Shown here: piece after piece, positions 30,700 to 39,773 of the stretch
Position numbering within the stretch: the first letter of the stretch is position 1
How the letters are laid out: each line of letters opens with the position of its first letter
Origin: Acidibrevibacterium fodinaquatile
GTDB lineage: Bacteria > Pseudomonadota > Alphaproteobacteria > Acetobacterales > Acetobacteraceae
Length of the DNA stretch: 64,000 nucleotides
Assembly (NCBI RefSeq): GCF_003352165.1
Contig: NZ_CP029176.1
Span: 3,727,501-3,791,500, forward strand
Direction: 5' to 3'
The notes under the pieces: generated by a model
Database searches by the model: none
Seen by the model: the letters and a program-made list of their open reading frames with translations, nothing else
Told to the model about the DNA's origin: nothing
Translations under genes and position numbers: made by a program

Positions 30700-31161
30700 T
30701 CAGGCGAGGATCAAAAGCGGCTCGCCGAATTCCACCGGCGCCCCGGCGGCAACGAGAATGCGGCTCACCGTCCCCGCTTTCGGCGCCTTGATCTGGTTGA
30801 AGGTCTTCATCGCCTCGATCAGGAGAAGGGTCTGCCCAGCCTCGACCGCTTGGCCGACGGTGACGAAATTCGGCGCCCCAGGCTCGGGCGCGAGATAGGC
30901 GACGCCGACCATCGGGCTCAGAACGGCGCCGGGATGCTTGGCTGGATCGTCCGGGAGCGCGGCTGGCGCATCGCCCGCGGCTGGAATCGCGGGCAAGCCG
31001 CCGGCCGGCGCGGCGGCGGCCGACATCGCGAGCGGCGCCGGCGTGCGCTTGATGCGGATGCGCCGATCCTGCTCGGCGATCTCGATTTCGGTCAAGCCGG
31101 TTTCGCCAAGGATCGCGGCAAGCAGGCGGATCGCCGCCGGATCGAAGGGCAACTCACTCAT
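30700..31161 (-). CDS. accB: Biotin carboxyl carrier protein
   Basis: A 153-residue BCCP. A short N-terminal domain and an Ala/Pro-rich linker (about 40-78) lead to the biotinyl domain with the modified lysine K119 in EAMKT. The start at 31161 overlaps the aroQ stop as ATGA. AccB carries carboxybiotin from AccC to the carboxyltransferase, which is not in the window. Confidence 0.96.
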   Translation of the reverse strand: MSELPFDPAAIRLLAAILGETGLTEIEIAEQDRRIRIKRTPAPLAMSAAAAPAGGLPAIPAAGDAPAALPDDPAKHPGAVLSPMVGVAYLAPEPGAPNFVTVGQAVEAGQTLLLIEAMKTFNQIKAPKAGTVSRILVAAGAPVEFGEPLLILA

Positions 31162-31610
31162 GCCGCCTCCTCTTGCAGCAGTTCGGCGATCGCCTGCAAC
31201 GCCAGCGCATAGCCGCGTACGCCAAGACCGCAAATCATCCCTTGCACCGCTTCAGAGGTGAAACTGTGGCGGCGGAAAGGCTCGCGACGATGGATATTGG
31301 TCAGATGCACCTCGATGATCGGGCACTCGAGGGTAAGCAACGCATCCATCAGCGCGATCGAGGTATGGCCATAGCCGGCCGGGTTGATGATCACCCCGGC
31401 GGCGCGCTCCCGGCATTCCTGGACCCAGGAAATCAGCTCGCCCTCGCTATTGGTTTGGCGAAAATCTATTGCGAGATCAAGCGCCTCGGCGATCTCGGCG
31501 CAGAGCGCCTCGACATCGCCGAGGGTCGCCGCGCCATACAGCGCCGGCTCGCGGGTGCCGAGCAGATTGAGATTGGGGCCGTTGAGCACGGCGATCAGAG
31601 GGCGTGTCAT
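31158..31610 (-). CDS. aroQ: Type II 3-dehydroquinate dehydratase
   Basis: A 150-residue dodecameric dehydroquinase of the shikimate pathway. It has LNGPNLNLLGTREP near the start, the catalytic Tyr in the ALYG segment, NPAGYGHTS, and EVHLTNIHRREPFR. It is the first gene of aroQ-accB-accC, a linkage common in proteobacteria. The start at 31610 matches the family N-terminus; the upstream frame extension is non-coding. Confidence 0.96.
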   Translation of the reverse strand: MTRPLIAVLNGPNLNLLGTREPALYGAATLGDVEALCAEIAEALDLAIDFRQTNSEGELISWVQECRERAAGVIINPAGYGHTSIALMDALLTLECPIIEVHLTNIHRREPFRRHSFTSEAVQGMICGLGVRGYALALQAIAELLQEEAA

Positions 31611-31689
31611 GCCGGTGCAGTAGCATGAACCGCCGCCCCGCTCCACCCATCGGCGATGAAATGACGCGCGAAAGGCGCATATTTCCCCT

Positions 31690-31879
31690 TGCGCCGAGGG
31701 GGGGAGGGGTCTATGTGCCGCTTCTACGCAGCAACGCACGTGCCTCTAACCTTAGTGGTTACGCAACGACGTCAAGCGTTCTGGCAATCGTCTGGTCGCT
31801 GGTTCGTTCGACCGTTTCGCAACTCCGCCCGCCGTCTCGCTACAGACGGGCGCCTGTTTTTCCGGGGAGGCACGGTGCT
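31690..31879 (+). promoter_or_regulatory. Ornithine decarboxylase leader (candidate speF-type RNA)
   Basis: The leader of the decarboxylase gene contains a strong ribosome binding site (GGGGGGAGGGG) before a 56-codon uORF, a small hairpin (TAACC/GGTTA, 31747-31761), and a terminator-like hairpin followed by TTTTT just before the decarboxylase ribosome binding site. The alphaproteobacterial speF motif (Rfam) is known upstream of ornithine decarboxylase genes. Assignment to that family is from position and architecture only; a covariance-model search would decide. Confidence 0.5.
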
Positions 31880-31883
31880 ATGA
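31713..31883 (+). CDS. Candidate leader peptide of ornithine decarboxylase
   Basis: A 56-codon ORF beginning MCRFYAATHVPLTLVV, preceded three bases earlier by GGGGGAGGGG. Its TGA stop overlaps the decarboxylase ATG as ATGA. The peptide is rich in Arg, Phe and Trp, has no signal peptide and resembles no enzyme. In E. coli the SpeFL leader peptide senses ornithine by ribosome arrest; a similar role here is inference. It could also be a chance frame, but the ribosome binding site and exact overlap argue for translation. Confidence 0.5.
   Translation: MCRFYAATHVPLTLVVTQRRQAFWQSSGRWFVRPFRNSARRLATDGRLFFRGGTVL
31826..31861 (+). terminator. Terminator-like attenuator before ornithine decarboxylase
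   Basis: CCGTCT (31832-31837) pairs with AGACGG (31844-31849), extended by CGC/GCG outside a three-base bulge, and is followed by TTTTT at 31857-31861. It ends three bases before the decarboxylase ribosome binding site GGGGAGG and lies inside the uORF, so ribosomes on the uORF would disrupt it. Confidence 0.5.
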
Positions 31884-33010
31884 CGCCGAAGATCGCCCGC
31901 TATTTGTCCGAGGTTCAGCCGGCATCGCCGTGCCTGGTGGTCGATGTCGATCGCGTCGAGGAGAATTACCGCGCGCTCCGCGCGGCGCTCCCGCTCGCGC
32001 GCATCTATTATGCCGTCAAGGCCAATCCGGCGGCGCCAATTTTGGAGCGCCTGGTGCGGCTTGAGAGCGCATTCGACGCCGCGAGCTTCGAGGAGGTCGC
32101 CGCCTGTCTCGCCGCCGGCGCGCGCCCCGAGGCGATCAGCTTCGGCAACACCATCAAGAAAGCGAGCGCGATTGCCGCAGCCCATCACGCCGGCATCTCG
32201 CTCTTTGCCTTCGATTCGGCCGAGGAGCTGGAAAAAATCGCCCGCCACGCGCCGGGAAGCCGGGTCTATTGCCGCATCCTGGTCGCCAATGACGGGGCGG
32301 ATTGGCCGCTTTCGCGCAAATTCGGCACCAGCGTCGAACAGGCCCGCGCCTTGATGCTGCGCGCCGGCGAGATCGGGCTCGACCCTTACGGGCTTTCCTT
32401 TCACGTCGGCAGCCAGCAAAAGCATGGCGCCGCCTATGAGGCGGCGATCGGTCAGGTCGCCATGCTGTTCACCGATCTCACCGAGCGCGGGGTCAATCTT
32501 CGCCTGCTCAATCTCGGTGGCGGCTTCCCGGTCCGCTATCGCGACGCGGTGCCGGGCATCGATCACTTCGCCCACGCCATCACCCGGGCGCTGACCCGGC
32601 ATTTCGGCAATGCCATTCCCGATATCGCGATCGAGCCGGGGCGCTTCGTGGTTGGCGATGCCGGCGCGGTGCAGAGCGAGGTGGTGCTGGTCAGCCGGCG
32701 CGACCCAGAGAGCGATCTCCGCTGGGTCTATCTCGATATCGGGCGCTTCGGCGGCCTCGCCGAAACCGAGGGCGAGGCGATTCGCTATGCCATCAAAACG
32801 CCGCATGACGGCGGCGCGACCGGCCCGGTCGCGATCGCCGGGCCAACCTGCGACGGCGCCGACATCCTCTATGAAAAAGCCGACTACCGCCTGCCGTTGG
32901 CGCTCGCCAGCGGCGACGCCGTCACCCTGCTCGCGACCGGCGCCTATGTCAGCACCTATGCCAGCCAAGGCTTCAACGGCTTCGCGCCCTTGGCCGAACA
33001 TTATATCTGA
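31880..33010 (+). CDS. Ornithine (or lysine/ornithine) decarboxylase, alanine racemase fold
   Basis: A 376-residue fold-type III PLP decarboxylase making putrescine from ornithine. The PLP lysine is K47 (YYAVKANP), and the glycine-rich phosphate loop NLGGGFPV and the C-terminal GPTCDGADILYEK with the active-site Cys/Asp are present. The length and N-terminus (MTPKIARYLSEVQPASPCLVVD) match the short alphaproteobacterial group, some members of which also use lysine. GGGGAGG lies 9 bases upstream of the ATG. Confidence 0.92.
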   Translation: MTPKIARYLSEVQPASPCLVVDVDRVEENYRALRAALPLARIYYAVKANPAAPILERLVRLESAFDAASFEEVAACLAAGARPEAISFGNTIKKASAIAAAHHAGISLFAFDSAEELEKIARHAPGSRVYCRILVANDGADWPLSRKFGTSVEQARALMLRAGEIGLDPYGLSFHVGSQQKHGAAYEAAIGQVAMLFTDLTERGVNLRLLNLGGGFPVRYRDAVPGIDHFAHAITRALTRHFGNAIPDIAIEPGRFVVGDAGAVQSEVVLVSRRDPESDLRWVYLDIGRFGGLAETEGEAIRYAIKTPHDGGATGPVAIAGPTCDGADILYEKADYRLPLALASGDAVTLLATGAYVSTYASQGFNGFAPLAEHYI

Positions 33011-33106
33011 ATATCTGACGTTCGCGACATCCCGACACGGTGGGGGATGCCCACCCCCGGCGGGGGCGCTTGCGTGCCCGAATTAGTTATATCGTATAGT
33101 TATATT

Positions 33107-33157
33107 ACGTCATGATCTTGTCATAAAATTGTCTTCACAATGGTCACGAAACGGTGA
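33107..33157 (+). promoter_or_regulatory. Tandem Pho box-like array upstream of porin
   Basis: Five seven-base half-sites stand in exact 11-base phase: ACGTCAT (33107), TTGTCAT (33118), TTGTCTT (33129), ATGGTCA (33140) and ACGGTGA (33151), each followed by a 4-base, mostly A-containing spacer. This is the organisation of PhoB-binding sites (TGTCA-type repeats with 4-base spacers). The flanks are AT-rich, unlike the rest of the window. A possible -10 (GATTAA) is at 33165-33170. Confidence 0.6.
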
Positions 33158-33210
33158 TCTCAGACGATTAAGGTCCGCGTGCTTTCCCCACCAGCGACGC
33201 GGACCCCGTG

Positions 33211-35085
33211 ATGTTGATGATCTCATCGGTATGGCGCCCCTCACGGCGCCTTTCTTTTGCTCTTGCCACCGCGCTTGCCACCGTCCCTGCCGCCGTCAGC
33301 CTCGCCCCGTTCGCGGCGCGCGCGCAGCAAGCGAGCGATGACAATTTGGATGCGGTCGAGAAGCAAATCCAGGATCTGCAAAAGCAGTTGCAGCAACTGA
33401 AAAAACAGCTCGCCGCCGAGGCCAAGGCGAAAGCCGCCGAAGCCGCCAAGCTGAAGGCCGCGGAAAATGCCGCCCCGAGCAACGCCGCCATCGCGCCCGG
33501 TGGCGGGCCGGGCACCGCCGCGGCGATGGGGCTTGCCACCGCCCCGCTCGCCGCCGGCACGCTTCAGGCGCAAGGGGGGGCGCCGCCGCCGCTGGTGCCC
33601 CAGCAAGTGCCGCCCAATATCGCGCCGCCAGCGGCAGGCGGCACCAACATCAACCTGACGCCACCGCCGGCCTTCTCCGATCAAGTGCCGATCACCACCG
33701 TGCCGCCGCCGCCGGGCTCTGATTCGCTCTCGTCGGCGAGCCCGGCGATCCTGACCCAGATGGCCCCCGGCTATTCGTTACGAGTCGGCGGCCTTGCGCT
33801 GACGCTCGGCGGCTATGTCGAAGCGCCGCTTATCTACCGCGATCACGCGGAAACCACCGGCATCAATTCGGGGTTCGGCACCGCCATTCCGCTGCCGAAC
33901 AACCCGGAATATTATATGTCGGAAATACGGGGTGATGCGCGTCAGAGCCGCTGGGCGGCACTCGCGCAGGGGAATATTTCGGATTCGATTTCGGTCGCCG
34001 CCTATCTCGAGGGCGATTTCCTTTCCGCCCCGCCCACCGCCAACGCGATCCAGAGCAATTCCTACACGCCGCGCTGGCGCCTCTATTATGCGCAGGTCGA
34101 TGATTCCGACCTCGGACTTCACGCGGCGTTCGGCGAGATCTGGTCGCTCGTGGTGCCGTTCAAGGTGGGAATGGTGCCGCGCCAAGAGCTGATCCCGATC
34201 GATCCTGACGCGCAATACGTGGTCGGCTTCCAATGGAACCGGAATTTCGGTCTCCGCTTGGTCAAAAGTTTAGACGATAACGTCTTCAATGTCGGTCTCG
34301 CCATCGAAAGCCCCGAGACGGTCTATGCGCTCGGGCCGAACGGGACGGGGGCGCCGGGAACCACCAGCTATTACTTCCCGGGCGGGCCGACGCTCTATTC
34401 GGGCACCAGCTACACCAACGAGTTGACGCCCGATGCCGTGCTCAAGGCCACCGCCGATCCGGGCTTTGGCGGGCATTACGAGGTCTATGGTGTTGCGCGT
34501 TCCGCTCAGACCCGCACCACGCTCGGCGACGGCGGGCAGAACCACGTGGTTGGGATGGGCGGCATCGGCGGCACCGCGCTCTATTCCCTCTTCGACCAGA
34601 AGCTCGACGTATACACCACGGAGTCGTGGGGTTACGGGATGGGGCGTTATACGTCCTCCGGCTTGCCCGATGCGACGATCGGCCCCAACGGCGCCGCCAA
34701 GCCCTTGCCGGCGGCGACGTTCCTGCTCGGCGCCATCGGCCATCCCACCGATGCGATCGATATCTACTCTTATCTCGGCCGCGAACAGGTCTCAGCGGAG
34801 AGCTTCAATGTCAACGGCAAAGCCTATGGCTATGGCAACCCGCTTTATTCCAATGCCGGCTGTGACATTCAGCTCGGCACGCCGTGCGTTGCCAATTTCG
34901 CCTCGTCCACCGAAGTCACCGTCGGCGCCTGGTGGCGTTTCCTCGAGGGCAACAATGTCGGCGTCTTCCTCGTCGGCCCGCAATATGAATATATCCGCCG
35001 CGGCGATTTTCGCGGCATCGGCGGCGCGCCGACCGTCAACGAACAGATGTATATCCTGAGCTTCCGCTATTATCCTTTCCAGTAG
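33211..35085 (+). CDS. Outer membrane porin with N-terminal coiled coil
   Basis: A roughly 624-residue outer membrane protein. A signal peptide ends near ARAQQ. A coiled coil with repeated QIQDLQKQLQQLKKQL heptads and an Ala/Lys tail follows, then a Pro-rich linker (about 85-180) and a long beta-barrel with alternating aromatic strands, ending YILSFRYYPFQ. The layout resembles DcaP/OprO-type trimeric porins. The Pho-like array upstream suggests induction in low phosphate. The start among GTG 33208, ATG 33211 and ATG 33217 is uncertain. Confidence 0.8.
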   Translation: MLMISSVWRPSRRLSFALATALATVPAAVSLAPFAARAQQASDDNLDAVEKQIQDLQKQLQQLKKQLAAEAKAKAAEAAKLKAAENAAPSNAAIAPGGGPGTAAAMGLATAPLAAGTLQAQGGAPPPLVPQQVPPNIAPPAAGGTNINLTPPPAFSDQVPITTVPPPPGSDSLSSASPAILTQMAPGYSLRVGGLALTLGGYVEAPLIYRDHAETTGINSGFGTAIPLPNNPEYYMSEIRGDARQSRWAALAQGNISDSISVAAYLEGDFLSAPPTANAIQSNSYTPRWRLYYAQVDDSDLGLHAAFGEIWSLVVPFKVGMVPRQELIPIDPDAQYVVGFQWNRNFGLRLVKSLDDNVFNVGLAIESPETVYALGPNGTGAPGTTSYYFPGGPTLYSGTSYTNELTPDAVLKATADPGFGGHYEVYGVARSAQTRTTLGDGGQNHVVGMGGIGGTALYSLFDQKLDVYTTESWGYGMGRYTSSGLPDATIGPNGAAKPLPAATFLLGAIGHPTDAIDIYSYLGREQVSAESFNVNGKAYGYGNPLYSNAGCDIQLGTPCVANFASSTEVTVGAWWRFLEGNNVGVFLVGPQYEYIRRGDFRGIGGAPTVNEQMYILSFRYYPFQ

Positions 35086-35189
35086 CGCCGTTTCGGTGCC
35101 GGCGGGGCGGGCGTTGCGTTTGCCCCGGCGGCGGCCTATGGCCGGGGCATGGCAACCGAACCACGCTGCTTCTGCCCCGGCCCGCGCTG

Positions 35190-36092
35190 ATGCGCATCCT
35201 GTTCATTTCGGCCAACCGCATCGGCGATGCGGTGATCACCACCAATGTGCTCGATTATCTGATCCGCACCTACCCCGAGGCCCGCATCACCATCGCCTGC
35301 GGCGGGGTCGCGGCCGGGGTGTTCGAGCGCATGCCGAACCGTGAGCGCACCATTATCTTCGATAAACGCCGCTATGATCTCCATTGGCTCGACCTTTGGC
35401 GGCAGGTGGTGGGCACGCATTGGGATCTGGTGGTCGATTTCCGCCGCTCGATGACGGCTTACTTCCTCTGGGCGCGCAAACGCGTGCTCAAGCCGCGGCG
35501 CTCGTTGGGGCGCAAGCACGAGCAATTCGCCGCAGCCCTCGGGATCCGCCCGGCGCCGCTGCCGGTCGTTTGGGTGAATGATGCCGACCGCGCTCACGCC
35601 GCGGCGTTTTTGCCCGCCGATCGCCCGGTGATCGGCTTGGGGCCGACCGCGAACTGGCCGCCGAAAGCCTGGCCGGCGACGCATTTCGCGGCGCTGTTCC
35701 GGCGCCTTGTCTCGGAAAAACTGCCGGGCGCGGTGGCGGCGGTGTTCGCGGGGCCGGGCGAGGCGGAGCGGGCGATGGCGGCGCCGCTTCTCACCCTCCT
35801 TCCCGAGGCGATCGATCTCCGTGGCCAGCTCAGCCTGCCCGAGGCCGCCGCCTGCTTGCAGCGTTGTGCCCTTTATGTCGGCAATGATAGCGGCCTCATG
35901 CATCTCGCCGCCGCCGCCGGGGTGCCGACGGTCGGGCTGTGCGCTGCAACCCGCGATCGCGCCGCCGAAATGGCCCCGGCCGGTCGCTTCGCCGATTGGG
36001 CGCTCGGGGAGTCGGAAGACATGAGCGCGCTCACCGTCGAAACCGCTTTCGCGACCGCGCTTCGCCTGATGGCGGACGCGGCGACGGCGTGA
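35190..36092 (+). CDS. Family 9 glycosyltransferase (heptosyltransferase-like)
   Basis: A 300-residue GT9 enzyme of the ADP-heptose:LPS heptosyltransferase group. The N-terminus is RILFISANRIGDAVITTNVLDYL, and the C-terminal nucleotide-sugar region has YVGNDSGLMHLAAAAGVPTVGL. It should add heptose or a related sugar to lipopolysaccharide core on the cytoplasmic membrane face. No other LPS core genes are nearby. Confidence 0.88.
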   Translation: MRILFISANRIGDAVITTNVLDYLIRTYPEARITIACGGVAAGVFERMPNRERTIIFDKRRYDLHWLDLWRQVVGTHWDLVVDFRRSMTAYFLWARKRVLKPRRSLGRKHEQFAAALGIRPAPLPVVWVNDADRAHAAAFLPADRPVIGLGPTANWPPKAWPATHFAALFRRLVSEKLPGAVAAVFAGPGEAERAMAAPLLTLLPEAIDLRGQLSLPEAAACLQRCALYVGNDSGLMHLAAAAGVPTVGLCAATRDRAAEMAPAGRFADWALGESEDMSALTVETAFATALRLMADAATA

Positions 36093-36094
36093 CC

Positions 36095-36158
36095 GGGCAG
36101 CGCCGTTGGCGCTGCCCAACGGAGAGAAGTTTTTTGGTTCTTTTTTTCAAAAAAGAAC
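36095..36158 (+). repeat. Inverted-repeat element, half copy D
   Basis: The GC-rich palindrome (GGGCAGCGCC/GGCGCTGCCC, 36095-36117) plus the right-end hairpin (GTTCTTTTTT/AAAAAAGAAC, 36137-36158). It lies between the convergent glycosyltransferase and cobC genes; the cobC stop codon (TGA, 36147-36149) is in the hairpin loop. Confidence 0.88.
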
Positions 36159-37172
36159 ATTTCTCCTCATTTCCGCGAGCGTCGCGAGCGCCGCGCGCAG
36201 GCGGGGGAAAGCCGCGCCGGGGAGGCCGAAGCGGAGCCAACGCGGATGGGCGGGAAAGCGGCGGACCAGAATGCCGGCGGCGCCGAGGCGCGCGAACACC
36301 GCAGCCGCGTCTTCGCTTTCGACGAGGCGAAATAGCGCTGTGCCGCCGCGCGGGGCAAGGCCGGCGGCGGCGAGCGCGGTATCGAGCCGGGTTGCATCCT
36401 CGGTGAGCCGCGCCGCCATCGCCGCGCGCCAGGCGGCATCGTCGAGCATCGCGGCCCCGATCGTGATCGCCGCACCGCTGACCGGCCAGGGCCCGAGCGC
36501 GGCGCGGAGCCGCGATGCGAGGTCCGCCGGGGCGAGCGCGAAGCCGAGCCGGAGCCCGGCGAGCCCGCTCGCCTTGCCGAACGAGCGCAGCACGATGACG
36601 CCGCGCGCGGGCAACCGCGGCACCACGGAAACCCCGTCCGGCGCGAAATCGGCGAAGGCTTCGTCCACCACGAGAAGGCCGCCGCGTGCCGCCAGGGGTG
36701 CTGCGAACGCGCCGAGGTCGGCGGCGGTGATCACGCGCCCGTCAGGATTGTTGGGGTTACAGAGCACCACTATTTCCGCCGCCTGTGCCTCCCTGAGGCT
36801 CGCGACCTCGCGCACCCGATGCCCGGCTTGCCGCCACGCGAAAGCATGCTCGGCATAGGTCGGCGCGAGCACCGCGACTTCCGCCCGGGGGAGGAGCCGC
36901 GGCAACAGCCCGATCAGCGCTTGCGAGCCGGGGGCTGCGACCGCTTCGCCCGCCGCGAGGCCATAGGCCCGCGCCGCCGCCGCTTCCAGCGCCGCCAGGG
37001 CTTCGGGCTCGGGAAGCCGGGTGAGATGCGTCTCGGGAAGCGCCGGCGCCTTGTAAGGATAGGGGTTGATCCCGGTCGAGAGATCGAGGATCGGCGTCGG
37101 CGCCTCGGGAAACAGCCGGCGAAACGCGCCGAGCTGCCCGCCATGAACGGGCGGTGCCTCTTGGCCGCTCAT
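36147..37172 (-). CDS. cobC: Threonine-phosphate decarboxylase-like aminotransferase
   Basis: A 341-residue fold-type I PLP protein that makes (R)-1-amino-2-propanol phosphate for the cobalamin side chain (called CobD in Salmonella). It has LDLSTGINPYPY near the start, LCNPNNPDGR, VVDEAFADF and the PLP lysine in SFGKASGLAGLRLGF. The last codons (NVLF, stop) lie within repeat copy D, so the insertion has rewritten the C-terminus. Its start is 26 bases from that of divergent cbiB. Confidence 0.9.
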   Translation of the reverse strand: MSGQEAPPVHGGQLGAFRRLFPEAPTPILDLSTGINPYPYKAPALPETHLTRLPEPEALAALEAAAARAYGLAAGEAVAAPGSQALIGLLPRLLPRAEVAVLAPTYAEHAFAWRQAGHRVREVASLREAQAAEIVVLCNPNNPDGRVITAADLGAFAAPLAARGGLLVVDEAFADFAPDGVSVVPRLPARGVIVLRSFGKASGLAGLRLGFALAPADLASRLRAALGPWPVSGAAITIGAAMLDDAAWRAAMAARLTEDATRLDTALAAAGLAPRGGTALFRLVESEDAAAVFARLGAAGILVRRFPAHPRWLRFGLPGAAFPRLRAALATLAEMRRNVLF

Positions 37173-37198
37173 CGCCGCCCCGCCATGAATGCCCCGCG

Positions 37199-38164
37199 AT
37201 GCGCGCTCATCTCACCCTCCTCGCCGCCGGCCTGATCCTTGAGGCCGTGTTCGGCTATCCGGCGTGGCTTTACCGCCGCATCGGCCATCCCGTCACCTGG
37301 CTTGGCGCGCTGATCGCAGCGCTTGAGCGGCGTTGCAACCGCGCAACCCTCGGCCCCGCGCGGCGCCGGGCGCTGGGCGCGCTGACGCTCGCGCTGGTGC
37401 TGCTCGCCGCCACCCTGCCAGCGATCGGGGTGGAGGCGCTTTGTCATCGCCTGCTGCCCGGCGTCATGGGGGATCTCGTGCTCGGCGTGATCGCCTCTTC
37501 GCTGTTGGCCTCGCGCAGTCTCCATGACCATGTTCGCGCGGTTGCCGAAGCGCTTGCGCGCGGCGGCCTTGCCGGCGGGCGGGCGGCGGTTGGCGCAATC
37601 GTCGGGCGCGACCCCGCGGCGCTGGATGAAGCCGGGGTCATCCGCGCCGCGATCGAGAGTCTCGCCGAGAATTTTTCCGATGCCGTCATCGCGCCTTCGT
37701 TCTGGTGCGCGCTGTTCGGTCTTCCCGGCCTTGCGCTTTACAAGGCCGCCAACACCGCCGACAGCATGATCGGCCATCGCACCGCGCGTTTTGCCGATTT
37801 CGGTTTTGCCGCGGCCCGCTTCGATGATCTGATCAATCTCCCGGCGGCGCGGCTTGCGGCCCTCTTGCTCGCGCTCGCGGCGCCGCGGCGTCTGCCGGCG
37901 GCGCTGCGGGCGGCGTTGCGTGATGCCCGGCATCATCGCTCGCCCAATGCCGGCTGGCCGGAAGCGGCGATGGCGGGCGCGCTCGGGCTCCGCCTCGCCG
38001 GGCCACGCGTTTATGAGGGCATTACCGTATTCGACGCTTGGATGGGCGATGGGCGGGCTGCGGCGAATGCGCGCGATCTCGCCGGCGCGCTCGCGCTCTA
38101 TCGCCGCGCCGTCGCGCTCACCCTCGCTCTCGTGCTGCTTTTCGCCGTCATCGCGCGAGGCTGA
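37199..38164 (+). CDS. cbiB: Adenosylcobinamide-phosphate synthase
   Basis: A 321-residue membrane protein (CobD of Pseudomonas denitrificans, CbiB of Salmonella) that attaches aminopropanol phosphate to adenosylcobyric acid. Hallmarks are the [14 protein letters not shown] block, the [16 protein letters not shown] motif, [14 protein letters not shown] and [13 protein letters not shown]. Several membrane helices are visible. It overlaps convergent cobQ by 17 bases. The start at 37199 is preferred over an upstream in-frame ATG at 37154 inside cobC. Confidence 0.95.
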   Translation: MRAHLTLLAAGLILEAVFGYPAWLYRRIGHPVTWLGALIAALERRCNRATLGPARRRALGALTLALVLLAATLPAIGVEALCHRLLPGVMGDLVLGVIASSLLASRSLHDHVRAVAEALARGGLAGGRAAVGAIVGRDPAALDEAGVIRAAIESLAENFSDAVIAPSFWCALFGLPGLALYKAANTADSMIGHRTARFADFGFAAARFDDLINLPAARLAALLLALAAPRRLPAALRAALRDARHHRSPNAGWPEAAMAGALGLRLAGPRVYEGITVFDAWMGDGRAAANARDLAGALALYRRAVALTLALVLLFAVIARG

Positions 38165-39602
38165 GGAGGGCCGCGAGATCGATATGGCGGGCGAGATGAT
38201 CGGCCAGGGCATCGAGCGTCGTCTCAATCAGGTGGTCGAAGGAGGGCAGCCGTGACGCGGCGCCAAAGCGCGCGAGCCAGCCGGCGCGGGCGGCATCATC
38301 GGCGAACATCCCGTGCAGATAGGTGCCGAAAACCCGGCGCTCGAGGGAAGCAGCCCCCTCCGCGCGGCCATCGGCGAGGCGATGCAGAGGATGGGCGAGG
38401 GCGGGGCCGAAACTCTCGCCGAGATGCATCTCATAGCCGCGCACCGGGGTTTGATCGAGGAGATTGACGCCGGCCACTTCCGCGAGACGTTTTGCTCGCC
38501 CGAGAACGGTACGGAAGGCGAGCAGGCCGAGACCGGGCGAGTGGCCGGCCTCGCCCTCGATCCCGTCAGGATCTGCGATGTCCTCGCCAAGCATCTGAAA
38601 CCCGCCACAAATCCCGATCAGCGCGCCGCCCTGGCGATGATGGGCGAGAAGATCGATGTCCCACCCTTCGGCGCGCAACGCCGCGAGATCGGCGCGCGTC
38701 GCTTTCGAGCCGGGGAGAAGAATGACATCAGCGGGCGGCAATGGCGCACCGCGCGGCGCGAGCGTCAACGCGATGTCGGCCTCGGCAAAAAGCGGGTCGA
38801 GATCGTCGAAATTCGCAATATGGGGCAAAAGCGGCACGACGAGGCGAAGCCGCCCCGCGGTGGCCGCGCTCGGGGCGAGATCGGCGGCATCTTCCGCCGG
38901 CAGATGGCGCGCTTGCGCAAAAAACGGCACGAGGCCGAGCGCGGCCCAGCCGGTGCGGGCGGCGATGAAATCCATGCCATCAGCGAACAGCGAGGCATCG
39001 CCGCGCATCCGGTTGATGATAAACCCCTTGATCAGCGCTTCATCTTCCGCCGCGAGCACGGTTTTGGTGCCGATCACGCTCGCGATCACGCCGCCGCGGT
39101 CGATATCGCCGATCAGCACCACGGGAAGCCCAGCGGCGCGCGCAAATCCCATATTGGCGATGTCGTTTTCGCGGAGATTGACCTCGGCGGCACTGCCTGC
39201 GCCTTCGACCAGAACCAGATCATGCGCCGCGCCGAGGGTCGCGAAACTTTCCATGACTGCCGGCAGAAATTCACGTTTTCTCGCCTGCCAGGCGCGCGCC
39301 GGCGCCGCCCCGACCACGTGGCCGCGCAGCACGATCTGCGCCCCGATCTCGCTTTGCGGCTTGAGCAGCACCGGGTTCATATGCACGCTCGGCGCGATTC
39401 CCGCAGCCCGCGCCTGCAGCGCCTGCGCCCGCCCGATCTCGCCGCCCTCCGGCGTCACCGCGGCGTTGTTCGACATATTCTGCGGCTTGAACGGCGCGAC
39501 ACGGAGCCCGCGCCGCGCAAACGCACGACAAAGCCCGGCGACGATCAGCGATTTGCCGACACTCGAGCCGGTGCCTTGGAACATCAGCGCGCGCGCTGTC
39601 AT
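38148..39602 (-). CDS. cobQ: Cobyric acid synthase
   Basis: A 484-residue glutamine amidotransferase that amidates four side chains of adenosylcobyrinic acid a,c-diamide. The N-terminal P-loop-like [11 protein letters not shown] and [11 protein letters not shown] are present. The class I glutaminase domain has its nucleophile in [12 protein letters not shown], and the histidine motif GTYLHGMF follows. Its start lies 7 bases beyond repeat copy E, so its ribosome binding region (AGAAG) is partly made by the repeat. Confidence 0.96.
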   Translation of the reverse strand: MTARALMFQGTGSSVGKSLIVAGLCRAFARRGLRVAPFKPQNMSNNAAVTPEGGEIGRAQALQARAAGIAPSVHMNPVLLKPQSEIGAQIVLRGHVVGAAPARAWQARKREFLPAVMESFATLGAAHDLVLVEGAGSAAEVNLRENDIANMGFARAAGLPVVLIGDIDRGGVIASVIGTKTVLAAEDEALIKGFIINRMRGDASLFADGMDFIAARTGWAALGLVPFFAQARHLPAEDAADLAPSAATAGRLRLVVPLLPHIANFDDLDPLFAEADIALTLAPRGAPLPPADVILLPGSKATRADLAALRAEGWDIDLLAHHRQGGALIGICGGFQMLGEDIADPDGIEGEAGHSPGLGLLAFRTVLGRAKRLAEVAGVNLLDQTPVRGYEMHLGESFGPALAHPLHRLADGRAEGAASLERRVFGTYLHGMFADDAARAGWLARFGAASRLPSFDHLIETTLDALADHLARHIDLAALLSLAR

Positions 39603-39609
39603 GAAAGAT

Positions 39610-39746
39610 CTTCTTTTTCTGAAGAAAAAGAAGCAAAAAGACTTTTGTCCCGTTTCCTCGGAGCGGCGACTTCCGTGGCGCGGGCAGTGCCGCAGGCACT
39701 GCCCAACAGGAGAAAAGTTTTTTGGTTCTTTTTTTCAAAAAAGAAC
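39610..39746 (+). repeat. Inverted-repeat element, full copy E
   Basis: A full 137-base copy with left hairpin 39610-39633, GC palindrome GGGCAGTGCC/GGCACTGCCC at 39682-39704 and right hairpin 39725-39746. It has the same length as copy A. It separates cobO from cobQ on the minus strand and would place a terminator-like structure inside the cobU-cobO-cobQ operon. Confidence 0.9.
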
Positions 39747-39773
39747 AGAGTCTTCCTCAAACTCATGGAATTC

